A model generated the notes under the pieces. That model saw only the letters and a list, made by a program, of their open reading frames with translations, made no database searches and was not told where the DNA came from. Below, piece by piece: positions 35,244 to 43,595 of a stretch of 64,000 nt of DNA; position 1 is the first letter of the stretch, and each line of letters opens with the position of its first letter. The DNA comes from Melioribacteraceae bacterium. Lineage in GTDB: Bacteria; Bacteroidota; Ignavibacteria; Ignavibacteriales; Melioribacteraceae. A program made the position numbers and the translations under genes. The stretch covers positions 1-64,000 of the forward strand of contig BQMY01000081.1 of assembly GCA_022181065.1 (NCBI GenBank), given 5' to 3'.

Positions 35244-35281
35244 CGAAAGTAAAATAACGCCCTTTTTTATTTTACTTTTCG
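35244..35281 (+). repeat. AT-rich inverted repeat upstream of a glycosyltransferase gene
   Basis: CGAAAGTAAAATAA (35244-35257) pairs with its complement at 35267-35281, with a single unpaired T. The stem has 12 continuous base pairs plus two, and the loop is nine bases. It could be a terminator-like hairpin or an operator for the gene starting at 35378. Confidence 0.6.
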
Positions 35282-35377
35282 TCAATAAATTAAAATAGTT
35301 GAAAAGATTTTTATATAATTTGCGGCATAATTGGTTAAAATTAAGGAAAATAGAAAAAAGAGGTTCACACGGAATCT

Positions 35378-36802
35378 GTGTTAAAACGATATGGTATCTG
35401 GCTTGTGCTGCTCTTTGCGGCGCTGGTGAGAATAATGTTTTATTCCGGACATATATTTTCGGATGATTCCTACTATGTGAAAGTCGCGTTCGATTTTCTG
35501 AACGGGGGGGATATCAGTTATCTCGGCTATCCGGTGATGCAAAACCGAATAGCGCAAATCTTCTCAACATATCTTTCGTTTAGATTATTCGGTTCCAATG
35601 AAATCACGAGTATGATATTTCCGTTTTTCTGCTCTCTTGGTTCAATATTTATAGTTTACAAATTTGCCTTAAAACTGTACGAAGAGAACAAAAATGTTGC
35701 TCTATTATCCGCCTTTTTAATGGCAATTCTGCCGACAGATATCATATTCGCGACTATTTCGTTTGCTGATCTTCAGGCTTCATTTTTCTTCTATCTTTCA
35801 CTTTACCTACTCTATTCTTCAGTTGAAAAAGAATCTTACTCTTTTGCGATTCTTGCCGGTTTGTTCGCTGTAACAGCACTTTTTTTCAAGTCTATTATAA
35901 TGACAGGGTTTGTGCTGCTGATTGTGATTGCAGGTTACGGACTTATATCGAGGAAATTTCGAATCAGGAATATCGTAATATATTTTTTAATGATCGGTTT
36001 TGGTTTGCTACTGGAATCGTGGTTTAACTCAATCTTTTTTTCCGATGCCCTAAGAAGGCTTCACATAATGGAGCATAATTACGCTTTTAGCTGGTATGAT
36101 TTTTATCCGCAATCACTTGGTGAAGGGAGTGAACCGGGATTGAGTGCATACTTCTTGTTTCTCGCGAAAAATCTAAAATATATTTTTCTGAGACGATTTT
36201 ACCTCTTCCTTCCGTTATTAGCTTTGCTCCCCGCTATATTCAATTTAATTTCGGGAAAGTGGAAGTTAATATCGATATGGTATATCGGTCTGATACTCCT
36301 CTTTTTATTCTTCTCAACCTCACTTAATTCATACAGACCAATGTCGCTTGAACAAAGCTGGTATCTCTTCCCGATATTTATTCCGGTTGTGCTAATAGTT
36401 GGGGAATATTTGAGCCGATTTTCATGGAAATTTTCGCGAGTGATTCTGGTTTTTCTTTTATTCTTTTCTCTTTATATGAGCTATGAATATCGGGGGTACT
36501 TCGATGTTGAATCGAAGGCGGAATTTAAAGAGTATATTTCCGGGATAGATGGGAAGCAGATTTTTACAGATCATCACACTAAATATGGTGTTGACCTGAT
36601 CAGGGGTTATCGCGATTATCAAAATGTGAAACTTCTGGATAAGTTGACAACACACGCTAAACAAGGCGATATTGTGATAATCAGCAAGAAAAAACTTGAT
36701 GAACTCAAACTTCAGGGATTTGATTACGAATTCGATAATTTCAACAACTCCCCGGAAAAATATAAATTTGGTGAATTTGAAGTTTTTGAGTTAACCAATT
36801 AA
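35378..36802 (+). CDS. GT39-type (PMT-like) membrane glycosyltransferase
   Basis: 474 residues, GTG start. About ten membrane helices. The first loop has HIFSDDSYYVKVAFDFLNGG, an acidic D-D-x-Y-Y motif like that of PMT/ArnT GT-C enzymes, which use lipid-linked sugar donors. The last 100 residues form a soluble domain ending GEFEVFELTN. The donor lipid and the acceptor are unknown. It opens a surface-glycan cluster with three further genes. Confidence 0.75.
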   Translation: MLKRYGIWLVLLFAALVRIMFYSGHIFSDDSYYVKVAFDFLNGGDISYLGYPVMQNRIAQIFSTYLSFRLFGSNEITSMIFPFFCSLGSIFIVYKFALKLYEENKNVALLSAFLMAILPTDIIFATISFADLQASFFFYLSLYLLYSSVEKESYSFAILAGLFAVTALFFKSIIMTGFVLLIVIAGYGLISRKFRIRNIVIYFLMIGFGLLLESWFNSIFFSDALRRLHIMEHNYAFSWYDFYPQSLGEGSEPGLSAYFLFLAKNLKYIFLRRFYLFLPLLALLPAIFNLISGKWKLISIWYIGLILLFLFFSTSLNSYRPMSLEQSWYLFPIFIPVVLIVGEYLSRFSWKFSRVILVFLLFFSLYMSYEYRGYFDVESKAEFKEYISGIDGKQIFTDHHTKYGVDLIRGYRDYQNVKLLDKLTTHAKQGDIVIISKKKLDELKLQGFDYEFDNFNNSPEKYKFGEFEVFELTN

Positions 36803-36804
36803 GC

Positions 36805-36809
36805 GGAGG
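36805..36809 (+). promoter_or_regulatory. Orphan Shine-Dalgarno sequence
   Basis: GGAGG lies right after the GT39-like stop but 79 bases before the next ATG. Within the usual spacing there is only ATA at 36815, which opens a frame of ten codons. It may be a relic or chance. Confidence 0.3.
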
Positions 36810-36887
36810 TCAAAATAAATTTCACTTACAAATCTCTTTATTTTTGATTAGTTTTAAAGATTATATTAGAATTGATTTACAGGTTTT

Positions 36888-37850
36888 ATGCAGATTATAC
36901 CTTATACAAAAGAGTGGAAAGAACGGTGGGACAACTTCGTGCTGGAATCGAATAATGGTACGATGTTTCACATGCAGAAGTTTTTTGATTATCATAAACC
37001 GGGTAGATTTTCTTTCAATCATCTGATGATAGTTGAAAAGGGGAAACTGATTGGCGTACTTCCCGGAGCGATTGTTGATGATATGGTTTATGAATCACCA
37101 ATCGGGGCAAGTTACGGCTCGATTGTTCTGAAAGATTTGAAGTTCGCCGATACACTTGAAGTTGTTGATACCCTCATAGAATATGGTAAAAAGGAAGGAT
37201 TTAAGGAATTTCTACTTACATCCGCTCCGAATATATACGAAAAAGTTCAGAATCAGAATCTCGATTTTGCTCTGCTCTGGCGAGGATTCAATTATGACCT
37301 GCATTATATTTCCAGTGCTATAAAGCTTGATCCGGATACAGATTTTATTTCAAGATGCTCACAGACTATTCGAAGAAATATTCGTAAATCGTTGAAAAAT
37401 GAAAATATCCGCGTTGAAATAAATGATCGGTACGATGAGTTCTACCCGATCCTCCTCGACAATAAATCACGTCATAATGTAAAACCTACTCACTCGCTTG
37501 AAGATCTCTATAAACTTGCTGAATTGCTCCCCGACAATCTGAAGCTATTTATGGTGTATTTGAATGATAAGCCTATCGCGGGTTCGAGTATGTTTTTAGG
37601 GAATGATCAGGTTGCCATCTGTTTTTACAACATGCTCCTCTATGATTATGCGGAGTACAAACCTATTCAGCGTGTGATGTACGAAGTGGTAAAATACTCT
37701 ACAGAACAAGGGTACAAGTACGTTGATATTGGTGTATCGCAGGATACATCTGCAGATAACCCGATGACCCCAAGTATGAGTCTGATCGAATTCAAGGAGA
37801 AATTCGATGCCAAAACTACAATGAGGAACACATTCCGACTCAAACTGTAA
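36888..37850 (+). CDS. GNAT/FemAB-like acyl- or aminoacyl-transferase
   Basis: 320 residues. The N-terminal half (KERWDNFVLESNNGTMFH and the PIGASYGSIVL segment) and the C-terminal half (KPIAGSSMFLGNDQVAICFYN) fit the FemAB-related GNAT group (Acetyltransf_6). Such proteins add acyl or amino-acid groups to sugars or peptidoglycan. In this cluster it probably modifies a glycan or nucleotide-linked sugar. The stop overlaps the GT4 gene by one base. Confidence 0.75.
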   Translation: MQIIPYTKEWKERWDNFVLESNNGTMFHMQKFFDYHKPGRFSFNHLMIVEKGKLIGVLPGAIVDDMVYESPIGASYGSIVLKDLKFADTLEVVDTLIEYGKKEGFKEFLLTSAPNIYEKVQNQNLDFALLWRGFNYDLHYISSAIKLDPDTDFISRCSQTIRRNIRKSLKNENIRVEINDRYDEFYPILLDNKSRHNVKPTHSLEDLYKLAELLPDNLKLFMVYLNDKPIAGSSMFLGNDQVAICFYNMLLYDYAEYKPIQRVMYEVVKYSTEQGYKYVDIGVSQDTSADNPMTPSMSLIEFKEKFDAKTTMRNTFRLKL

Positions 37851-38998
37851 TGAGTAAATTCGGAAAAGATATCACAGTTTTATTCCTCGGGAACGCTTAT
37901 TTCGATTCCCGGACTGTGAACCTGATGGAATCTTTCGCCGAAGATAAAATTGATTACAGGATGATTTCATTCGATTGGTCGGGCAAGCCCGCAGAAAGTG
38001 CAAATCCAAGAGTTGAGGTAATATCTCTGGATCGAAGAAGCACAATCAAGTTTTACGGAAAATTTTTCTTCTTGCTTTTTTTAAGACTGTTAACTTTACG
38101 ATCTAAAATTATTATCGCGGAAGATGTTTATACACTTCCCCTTGCCGCATTATTTTCTAAACTGAAACGTTCAAAATTGTTGTATAACAGCAGGGAATTG
38201 TATGGATTCCTTGCCGGGTTGAGGGAAAAAGCACGCACTCAAAAAATTATCGCGGGGATAGAAAAAATATTCATCGGTTACGTTGACCTTGTGCTTACCA
38301 CAGGTGAGATGGATAGCGAGTTTATTGAAGAGTATTACAAGCTTCCTGGCTCGCTCGTGCTTAGAAATTTACCGCGATACTCCCAAAACATCAAACCGTA
38401 CGATTTAAGAAGCGAATTAAATATTCCGGCAGATAAAAAAATATTGATCTATCAGGGAGTTGTTCTCGAAGGACGTGGCATCAGGAAGATGATTGAATTT
38501 ATGGCAGAATTTGATAATCTTGTTTTTGTTATCCTCGGCGATGGTGCCTTCAAAGAGAAATTCGAACAGTTCTCGAAGGAATTACTTCTCGATGACAGGG
38601 TATTTTACTACGGCAGAGTACCTCATGAAAAATTATTGGAATACTCCGCCGGAGCTGATCTTGGTATAGCGGTGATCGAAAATATCAGTAAAAGTTACTA
38701 TTACGCGCTACCCAATAAATTATTTGAGTATATCATGGTGGGACTCCCGGTGATTTCCTCCAATCTGCCTCAGATGAAAAAAATAGTTGAATCGTATAAT
38801 ACCGGATTTATTGTGGACCCAGAAATTCGGGGAACAATCTATGACGTATTTGAAAAAATCAATAATAATGAAATAAATCTGGAGTTTTACAAAGAGAACT
38901 GTCTGGAAGCAGCAAAAGAGCTGAACTGGGAGAATGAATATCGTAAACTAGGCGAAGTATTGAAACAATTTCTCGGGAGGGCAGATGTTCAGAGGTAA
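37850..38998 (+). CDS. Family 4 glycosyltransferase
   Basis: 382 residues with two Rossmann-like halves. The donor-binding C-terminal half shows LIYQGVVLEGRG, FVILGDGAF, FYYGRVPHEKLLEYSAGAD and PNKLFEYIMVGLPVISS, which is the GT4 EX7E-type segment. It probably uses a nucleotide sugar. It overlaps the FemAB-like gene (one base) and the GT9 gene (14 bases), so the three form a tight unit. Confidence 0.85.
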   Translation: MSKFGKDITVLFLGNAYFDSRTVNLMESFAEDKIDYRMISFDWSGKPAESANPRVEVISLDRRSTIKFYGKFFFLLFLRLLTLRSKIIIAEDVYTLPLAALFSKLKRSKLLYNSRELYGFLAGLREKARTQKIIAGIEKIFIGYVDLVLTTGEMDSEFIEEYYKLPGSLVLRNLPRYSQNIKPYDLRSELNIPADKKILIYQGVVLEGRGIRKMIEFMAEFDNLVFVILGDGAFKEKFEQFSKELLLDDRVFYYGRVPHEKLLEYSAGADLGIAVIENISKSYYYALPNKLFEYIMVGLPVISSNLPQMKKIVESYNTGFIVDPEIRGTIYDVFEKINNNEINLEFYKENCLEAAKELNWENEYRKLGEVLKQFLGRADVQR

Positions 38999-40007
38999 CG
39001 CCGCTCCATCAATCTTGATTGTTCGTCCCGACAGAATAGGGGATGTTGTGCTTTCAACAGGGTTTCCGAGAGAATTGAAAAAACATTTTCCGGGATGTAA
39101 GGTAGGTGTGTTTGTTCGTGATTATACAAAAGAACTTTTCCTGAATAACCCTCATGTGGATTATATTCTCTCTAAAGATGATCTAATCCCAGGTGACAAA
39201 TTGAGTTTCAAGTCAATTATGAAGTTAAGAAAACTTCGATTTGATATTTCTCTTACACTTCTTCCCGAGGAAAAATTAAATTATCTTCTCTTTTTTGCGG
39301 GCATACGATTGCGTATCGGGGTGGGGCACAAGTTTTATCAGTTCATCACAAATGTTAAAAGTGTGTACAGACGGAAGTACAAACCTCTCAGGCATGAAGC
39401 TGATTTCTGCGCGGATACACTACGTAAAATTGGTATCTCTGAACCTGATTTCACTCCGGAAATTTATTTGTCTGATATTGACAAAAAATATGTTGATGAA
39501 CAGAAACCCAAACTCTCCGCAGGCAAAAGACTGATAGGAATTCACATAACGAGCGGGGGTTCAGCTCCTAATTGGAAAGTGGATGAGTATTATGCACTTA
39601 TCGAAAAATTACTAACTGATGAACGTTTTGCTATAATGGTCACCGATAACAAATTACCCGATAATTTTCCGTTCAATGGAGAGGTAATCACACCCAATGT
39701 TGGACTAAAACTGAGTGAAAGTATAAAAAATTTCGCACTTCCTGATTTGTTTCTATCTGCGAGTACCGGTCCTGCTCATATCTGTGGAGCTCTGGGTGTC
39801 GAAACCGTCTCGCTGTTTTGTCCTCTGCCTGCATGTTCGCCAAAATTATGGAGCCCACTAGGAAATAATTCCAATAATATCTTGCCGACAAAGGGTTATT
39901 GTGAGGAAAAATGTCCGGGTGATCCAAAAGTGTGCGATTTTAGTGGTGAAGGGGGGATTGATTCCAGGCAGATTTTTGAGGTGATATTGGAAAAATCTTT
40001 CGGATAA
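38985..40007 (+). CDS. Family 9 glycosyltransferase (heptosyltransferase-like)
   Basis: 340 residues. ILIVRPDRIGDVVLSTGFPR is the classic GT9 start, and SASTGPAHICGALGVETVSLF is the C-terminal substrate region. GT9 enzymes (WaaC, WaaF and relatives) add heptose or related sugars to lipopolysaccharide core; the specific sugar here is unknown. The C-terminus has several Cys (CEEKCPGDPKVC). It ends about 55 bases before the SRP RNA. Confidence 0.9.
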   Translation: MFRGNAAPSILIVRPDRIGDVVLSTGFPRELKKHFPGCKVGVFVRDYTKELFLNNPHVDYILSKDDLIPGDKLSFKSIMKLRKLRFDISLTLLPEEKLNYLLFFAGIRLRIGVGHKFYQFITNVKSVYRRKYKPLRHEADFCADTLRKIGISEPDFTPEIYLSDIDKKYVDEQKPKLSAGKRLIGIHITSGGSAPNWKVDEYYALIEKLLTDERFAIMVTDNKLPDNFPFNGEVITPNVGLKLSESIKNFALPDLFLSASTGPAHICGALGVETVSLFCPLPACSPKLWSPLGNNSNNILPTKGYCEEKCPGDPKVCDFSGEGGIDSRQIFEVILEKSFG

Positions 40008-40060
40008 GTCCTTTCATAACGAAAAAATATTTCTTATTTTAGATATCTGATTTTAAAGTT

Positions 40061-40155
40061 TCCGGGTACTTGTTAACATTCCATCGCCCAACCCCGTCAG
40101 GTCCGGAAGGAAGCAGCGGCAAGTGTTTGGTTTGTGTAATGAGTTACCCGGTCTT
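40061..40155 (+). ncRNA. ffs: Signal recognition particle RNA (small, 4.5S-type)
   Basis: The SRP RNA hallmark is intact around 40095-40118: GTCAGGTCCGGAAGGAAGCA, the Ffh-binding loop region. The ends CCGGGTA (40062-40068) and TACCCGG (40145-40151) pair to close the hairpin, and a T-rich tract follows. It is about 95 nt, the short bacterial form lacking an Alu domain. Confidence 0.92.
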
Positions 40156-40159
40156 TATT

Positions 40160-40618
40160 TTAAAACGGGCGTAATAAAAATTCAAGAAAACCCCTTCCAA
40201 AAGTTATATCACTATCAAAAACAACTGAAGCGATCGTTCCGGGATACATGGCAATATTGTAATGCATTGGCGAAGAAAGCTGGGTCACAAATCCCGATAT
40301 ATCAGGTTGGTGTCCTACAAATAGCATGTTGGCGTTCAGACCTTCTGCCAGAATAACTAATTCATCTATATAGCCGCCCGGCTGGAGTGAACGTTCCATT
40401 ATCAATTCATTTTCTACACCAAGTATTGTTTTGTAGAGTGATGCAGTTTGTTTGGCTCGTAACAGAGGGGAACTGACAATGTAATCAGGTTTTACTTTCA
40501 TCTTTTTGAGCAGGGCTGCAAGATTTTTTATTTCAGCAATACCTTTTTCGGTGAGTTCACGATCGAAATCGGGGGAACCATGTTTTGCCTCACCATGTCG
40601 CGAGAAAAGAAGGCGCAT
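40160..40618 (-). CDS. sixA: SixA-type phosphohistidine phosphatase
   Basis: 152 residues, the SixA size. The histidine-phosphatase motif RHGEA begins at residue 7 and DYIVSSPLLRAKQTASL is the mid motif. MLFVGHQPDISG gives the second catalytic His. SixA dephosphorylates phosphohistidine proteins (in E. coli, PTS nitrogen and ArcB). A target among the PPDK-like or kinase proteins of this window is possible but unproved. The gene converges with ffs. Confidence 0.88.
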   Translation of the reverse strand: MRLLFSRHGEAKHGSPDFDRELTEKGIAEIKNLAALLKKMKVKPDYIVSSPLLRAKQTASLYKTILGVENELIMERSLQPGGYIDELVILAEGLNANMLFVGHQPDISGFVTQLSSPMHYNIAMYPGTIASVVFDSDITFGRGFLEFLLRPF

Positions 40619-40740
40619 ATTTATTCCATCAATTATTATTATCGCTAATGAATAGCAAAATTATCTTAAATAACCTGAATAATTTACTATTTTGCAAAAT
40701 ATAAAAAAGGAATAATACTAAAACCACCGGGTGTTTTGAT

Positions 40741-42570
40741 TTGAGAAAACTTTTTATCCTCTTTTTATTGCTTGGTTCCGCTATTTATGGTCAACCTGTC
40801 GAAACCGGAAATCTTCATCTCACCGGAATACCCACGGAAATAATTCTGGCAGATGATATTTCAGATATACAGTTGATTAAGATTACTAATGAAAGTGGAA
40901 AAATCATCAGGGAGATCAGTGCAGAGGAAATCCGCAAGAACAAAAATAAAATGGTTTTTGTCGAAAGTGGGAATTTTACTCTATCGATTGGAGAGTACAA
41001 GAAAGAGGTTAGAGTTTTACCCGGATTTTTGAGTCTGTTACCCCCACTCGCCGCGATTTTGTTGGCTCTAATCTTCAGGCAGGTTGTTATTGCTCTCGTT
41101 TCCGGAATTTACCTTGGTGCGTTTTTTATCTATGATTACAATCCGTTACTGGCGTTTTTACGAATTGGTGATCATTTTGTTCTGCGGGCGGTTGCCGATG
41201 AAAGCCATGTTATGATAATATTGTTCACTCTCCTTATTGGTGGTGTTGTTGGCGTTATCTCAAAAAATGGTGGAACTCGCGGACTCGCACTTCAAATTAC
41301 CAAACTGGCAAAAACCTCACGTTCGGGTATGGTTTCATCATGGCTGCTTGGACTCGCGATTTTTTTTGACGATTACGCAAACTCTCTGATCATGGGCAAC
41401 ATGATGCGTCCCATTACTGATAAACTAAACATCTCAAGAGCAAAACTTGCCTACATAGTAGATTCTACTTCCGCCCCGATTGCCTCTCTGATGATCATCA
41501 GCACCTGGATAGGATATGAGATCGGGTTGATCGACGCAGGTCTTAAAAGTATCGGGTATGACGTATCCGCATACACACTATTTATAGATTCTATACCTTA
41601 CAGATTTTATCCAATCGCGGCTTTATTCCTTGTGTTTTTCATTTCTTTTACTGAGCGTGATTTCGGACCGATGCTAAAAAGTGAACGAAACGCGAGGTTA
41701 AATGGTGTTGCCGAAAACAAAGAGGATAATAGTGAGGGGAAAAAAGAATTTAGATCAGCAAAATGGTATAACGGCGCAATTCCAATCCTGATCATTTTAT
41801 TTGGTACCATTGGAGGATTGATTTACACCGGAATCGCAGTACTGGAGGCAGACGGCATCGCAGAGTACGGCATTCAGGAAATTATCAGTAACGCGGATTC
41901 GTATAAAGCTTTGCTGTGGTCAAGTTTTTTTGCCGGAATTACGGCGGTGCTAATGAGTGTATTCCAGAAAATTCTTACACTCAATGAAGCTCTTGAGGCG
42001 TGGCAGAAGGGACTACAATCGATGTTTTACGCTTGTGTGATACTTGTTTTCGCGTGGGGAATAAGTATGATTACGACAGAGATGAAAACCGCCGATTATA
42101 TAATTACACTCATAAGTGATTCATTCCATCCCGGATTTTTACCGGCTGTAGTATTCCTGATTTGTGGTGTGATTTCATTCTCAACCGGTACGAGTTGGGG
42201 AACTATGGCAATTGTGATGCCCCTCGTGATTCCGCTGGCATATGCAGTTGCACAGAATAGTGGAGTTGATCCATATCTTGTGATAACAGGCTCGGTAAGC
42301 AGTGTTCTGGCGGGGTCTGTATTCGGGGACCATTGTTCACCAATCGCGGATACTACAATTTTAAGCTCTATGGCATCAAAATGTAATCACATAGAGCATG
42401 TAAGAACTCAGCTGCCGTATTCAATAGCCGCGGGAGTGGCTGCTGTGCTCCTTGGAGAAATTCCTTCCGCATTCGGATTGTCTCCTTATTTCTCAATTAT
42501 TTTAATACTCACCACGCTATTTTTGGTTGTTCGTTTCTACGGTAAAAAAGTGACACCAGACAATAATTGA
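40741..42570 (+). CDS. NhaC-type Na+/H+ antiporter with an exported N-terminal domain
   Basis: 609 residues, TTG start. A signal-like segment (1-18, ending IYGQ) is followed by about 75 hydrophilic beta-rich residues (20-95), then an NhaC antiporter: SLLPPLAAILLAL, SRSGMVSSWLLGLAIFFDDYAN, GVISFSTGTSWGTMAIVMPL and SVFGDHCSPIADTTILSS are family signatures. The last has the His/Asp cluster expected of this fold. It exchanges Na+ or an organic substrate for H+. The N-terminal domain is absent from the second copy at 47093. The start codon is the first one in frame that keeps the signal segment. Confidence 0.85.
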   Translation: MRKLFILFLLLGSAIYGQPVETGNLHLTGIPTEIILADDISDIQLIKITNESGKIIREISAEEIRKNKNKMVFVESGNFTLSIGEYKKEVRVLPGFLSLLPPLAAILLALIFRQVVIALVSGIYLGAFFIYDYNPLLAFLRIGDHFVLRAVADESHVMIILFTLLIGGVVGVISKNGGTRGLALQITKLAKTSRSGMVSSWLLGLAIFFDDYANSLIMGNMMRPITDKLNISRAKLAYIVDSTSAPIASLMIISTWIGYEIGLIDAGLKSIGYDVSAYTLFIDSIPYRFYPIAALFLVFFISFTERDFGPMLKSERNARLNGVAENKEDNSEGKKEFRSAKWYNGAIPILIILFGTIGGLIYTGIAVLEADGIAEYGIQEIISNADSYKALLWSSFFAGITAVLMSVFQKILTLNEALEAWQKGLQSMFYACVILVFAWGISMITTEMKTADYIITLISDSFHPGFLPAVVFLICGVISFSTGTSWGTMAIVMPLVIPLAYAVAQNSGVDPYLVITGSVSSVLAGSVFGDHCSPIADTTILSSMASKCNHIEHVRTQLPYSIAAGVAAVLLGEIPSAFGLSPYFSIILILTTLFLVVRFYGKKVTPDNN

Positions 42571-42668
42571 GTCAATAATCTTTCCATTTTTTATGAATTA
42601 TCATTCACTTTTATTAAATTTCAAAATTAGATAGACCGAAATCAGTTACAAATAAAAGGGGAAACACC

Positions 42669-43586
42669 ATGCACAAAGTATTACTTTTTGCCGCAATACT
42701 ATCCTTTTCAATTTTCGGACAGAATGTATCTGTTACCGGAATTGAAAAAATTGAAGCGGCAGAAGAAATGTATCACGTTAAATTTTTCCCGTCTGGCGAA
42801 AAACTACTTTTTACTTCATCAAATTATATCGGTTTGAACATATATGATTTGGGCGGGCAGGAAATTACCAGGCTCAATGACTATATGAATGCCGGTTATG
42901 AAAACATTTTTGATGAATCAGGGGAACAAATTCTGTTCAGGAAAGATGAGTATATCAACAAAAGAAAATACTCGTCACTTCTTTCCTACAACCTGAAAAA
43001 CGGCGAGGAATTACTTCTCGAAAAACAAATTCGAAATCTTTCTGTACCGGAACTTCTGGCAGATGGAAAAATCTTTTATTCCGTTAACAGCGCTCCAAAA
43101 GTGAAAGAGGTAAAAACGGGTAATGAAACCGAAGCCTCAATCAGCAACGAAATTATAGTTTATCAGGAAAACGCGAAGATCATTGTTTATGACCGCGAGA
43201 AAAAGATGATCAAACCGTTTGGCGACGGGCATTATCTTTGGACAGAAATTTCTCCTGACAAGGATAAAATACTCTTTACTTATGCAGGTAAGGGCACTTA
43301 CGTATGCGATCTGGAAGGCAATATCCTGAACGAGATTGGATACGCGAACTCGCCCAAATGGTCGGCTGACGGCAAATATATTGCTTATATGAAAGATTTT
43401 GATGACGGGCATCATGTTACACGTTCTGATATCTATGTATATGATCTCGGCACTAACGCAGAAGTAAACATTACAAATACTCCCGATGTGATTGAGCTCT
43501 ATCCTTCCTGGTCAGCCGACAATAGCAGGATTGTCTGCAACGATGAAGCAGGGGACGTTTATCTAATAAATCTTGTGATTAAATAG
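42669..43586 (+). CDS. PD40/TolB-like beta-propeller protein, secreted
   Basis: 305 residues with a signal peptide (about 1-19). It carries PD40/TolB-type blades such as FFPSGEKLLFTSSN, DESGEQILFRKD, SPDKDKILFTYAGKG, SPKWSADGKYIAYMKD and YPSWSADNSRIVCND, which predict a propeller. There is no C-terminal sorting domain. The amidase follows after nine bases on the same strand. Confidence 0.8.
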   Translation: MHKVLLFAAILSFSIFGQNVSVTGIEKIEAAEEMYHVKFFPSGEKLLFTSSNYIGLNIYDLGGQEITRLNDYMNAGYENIFDESGEQILFRKDEYINKRKYSSLLSYNLKNGEELLLEKQIRNLSVPELLADGKIFYSVNSAPKVKEVKTGNETEASISNEIIVYQENAKIIVYDREKKMIKPFGDGHYLWTEISPDKDKILFTYAGKGTYVCDLEGNILNEIGYANSPKWSADGKYIAYMKDFDDGHHVTRSDIYVYDLGTNAEVNITNTPDVIELYPSWSADNSRIVCNDEAGDVYLINLVIK

Positions 43587-43595
43587 GGGGTAAGT

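Larger units (their letters stand above)
34853..35377. other. Intergenic region with terminator, repeats and an inverted repeat
   Basis: 525 bases without a gene. In order: a terminator (34871-34905), a possible partial repeat in reverse orientation (34947-34976), repeat copy 2 (35020-35073), and a long AT-rich inverted repeat (35244-35281) about 100 bases before the GTG-started glycosyltransferase. I found no tRNA. Confidence 0.6.

Noticed and set aside
34853-35377. tRNA or other structured RNA gene
   Set aside because: The hairpins resolve into a terminator, repeats and a simple inverted repeat; I see no tRNA cloverleaf or T-loop consensus.
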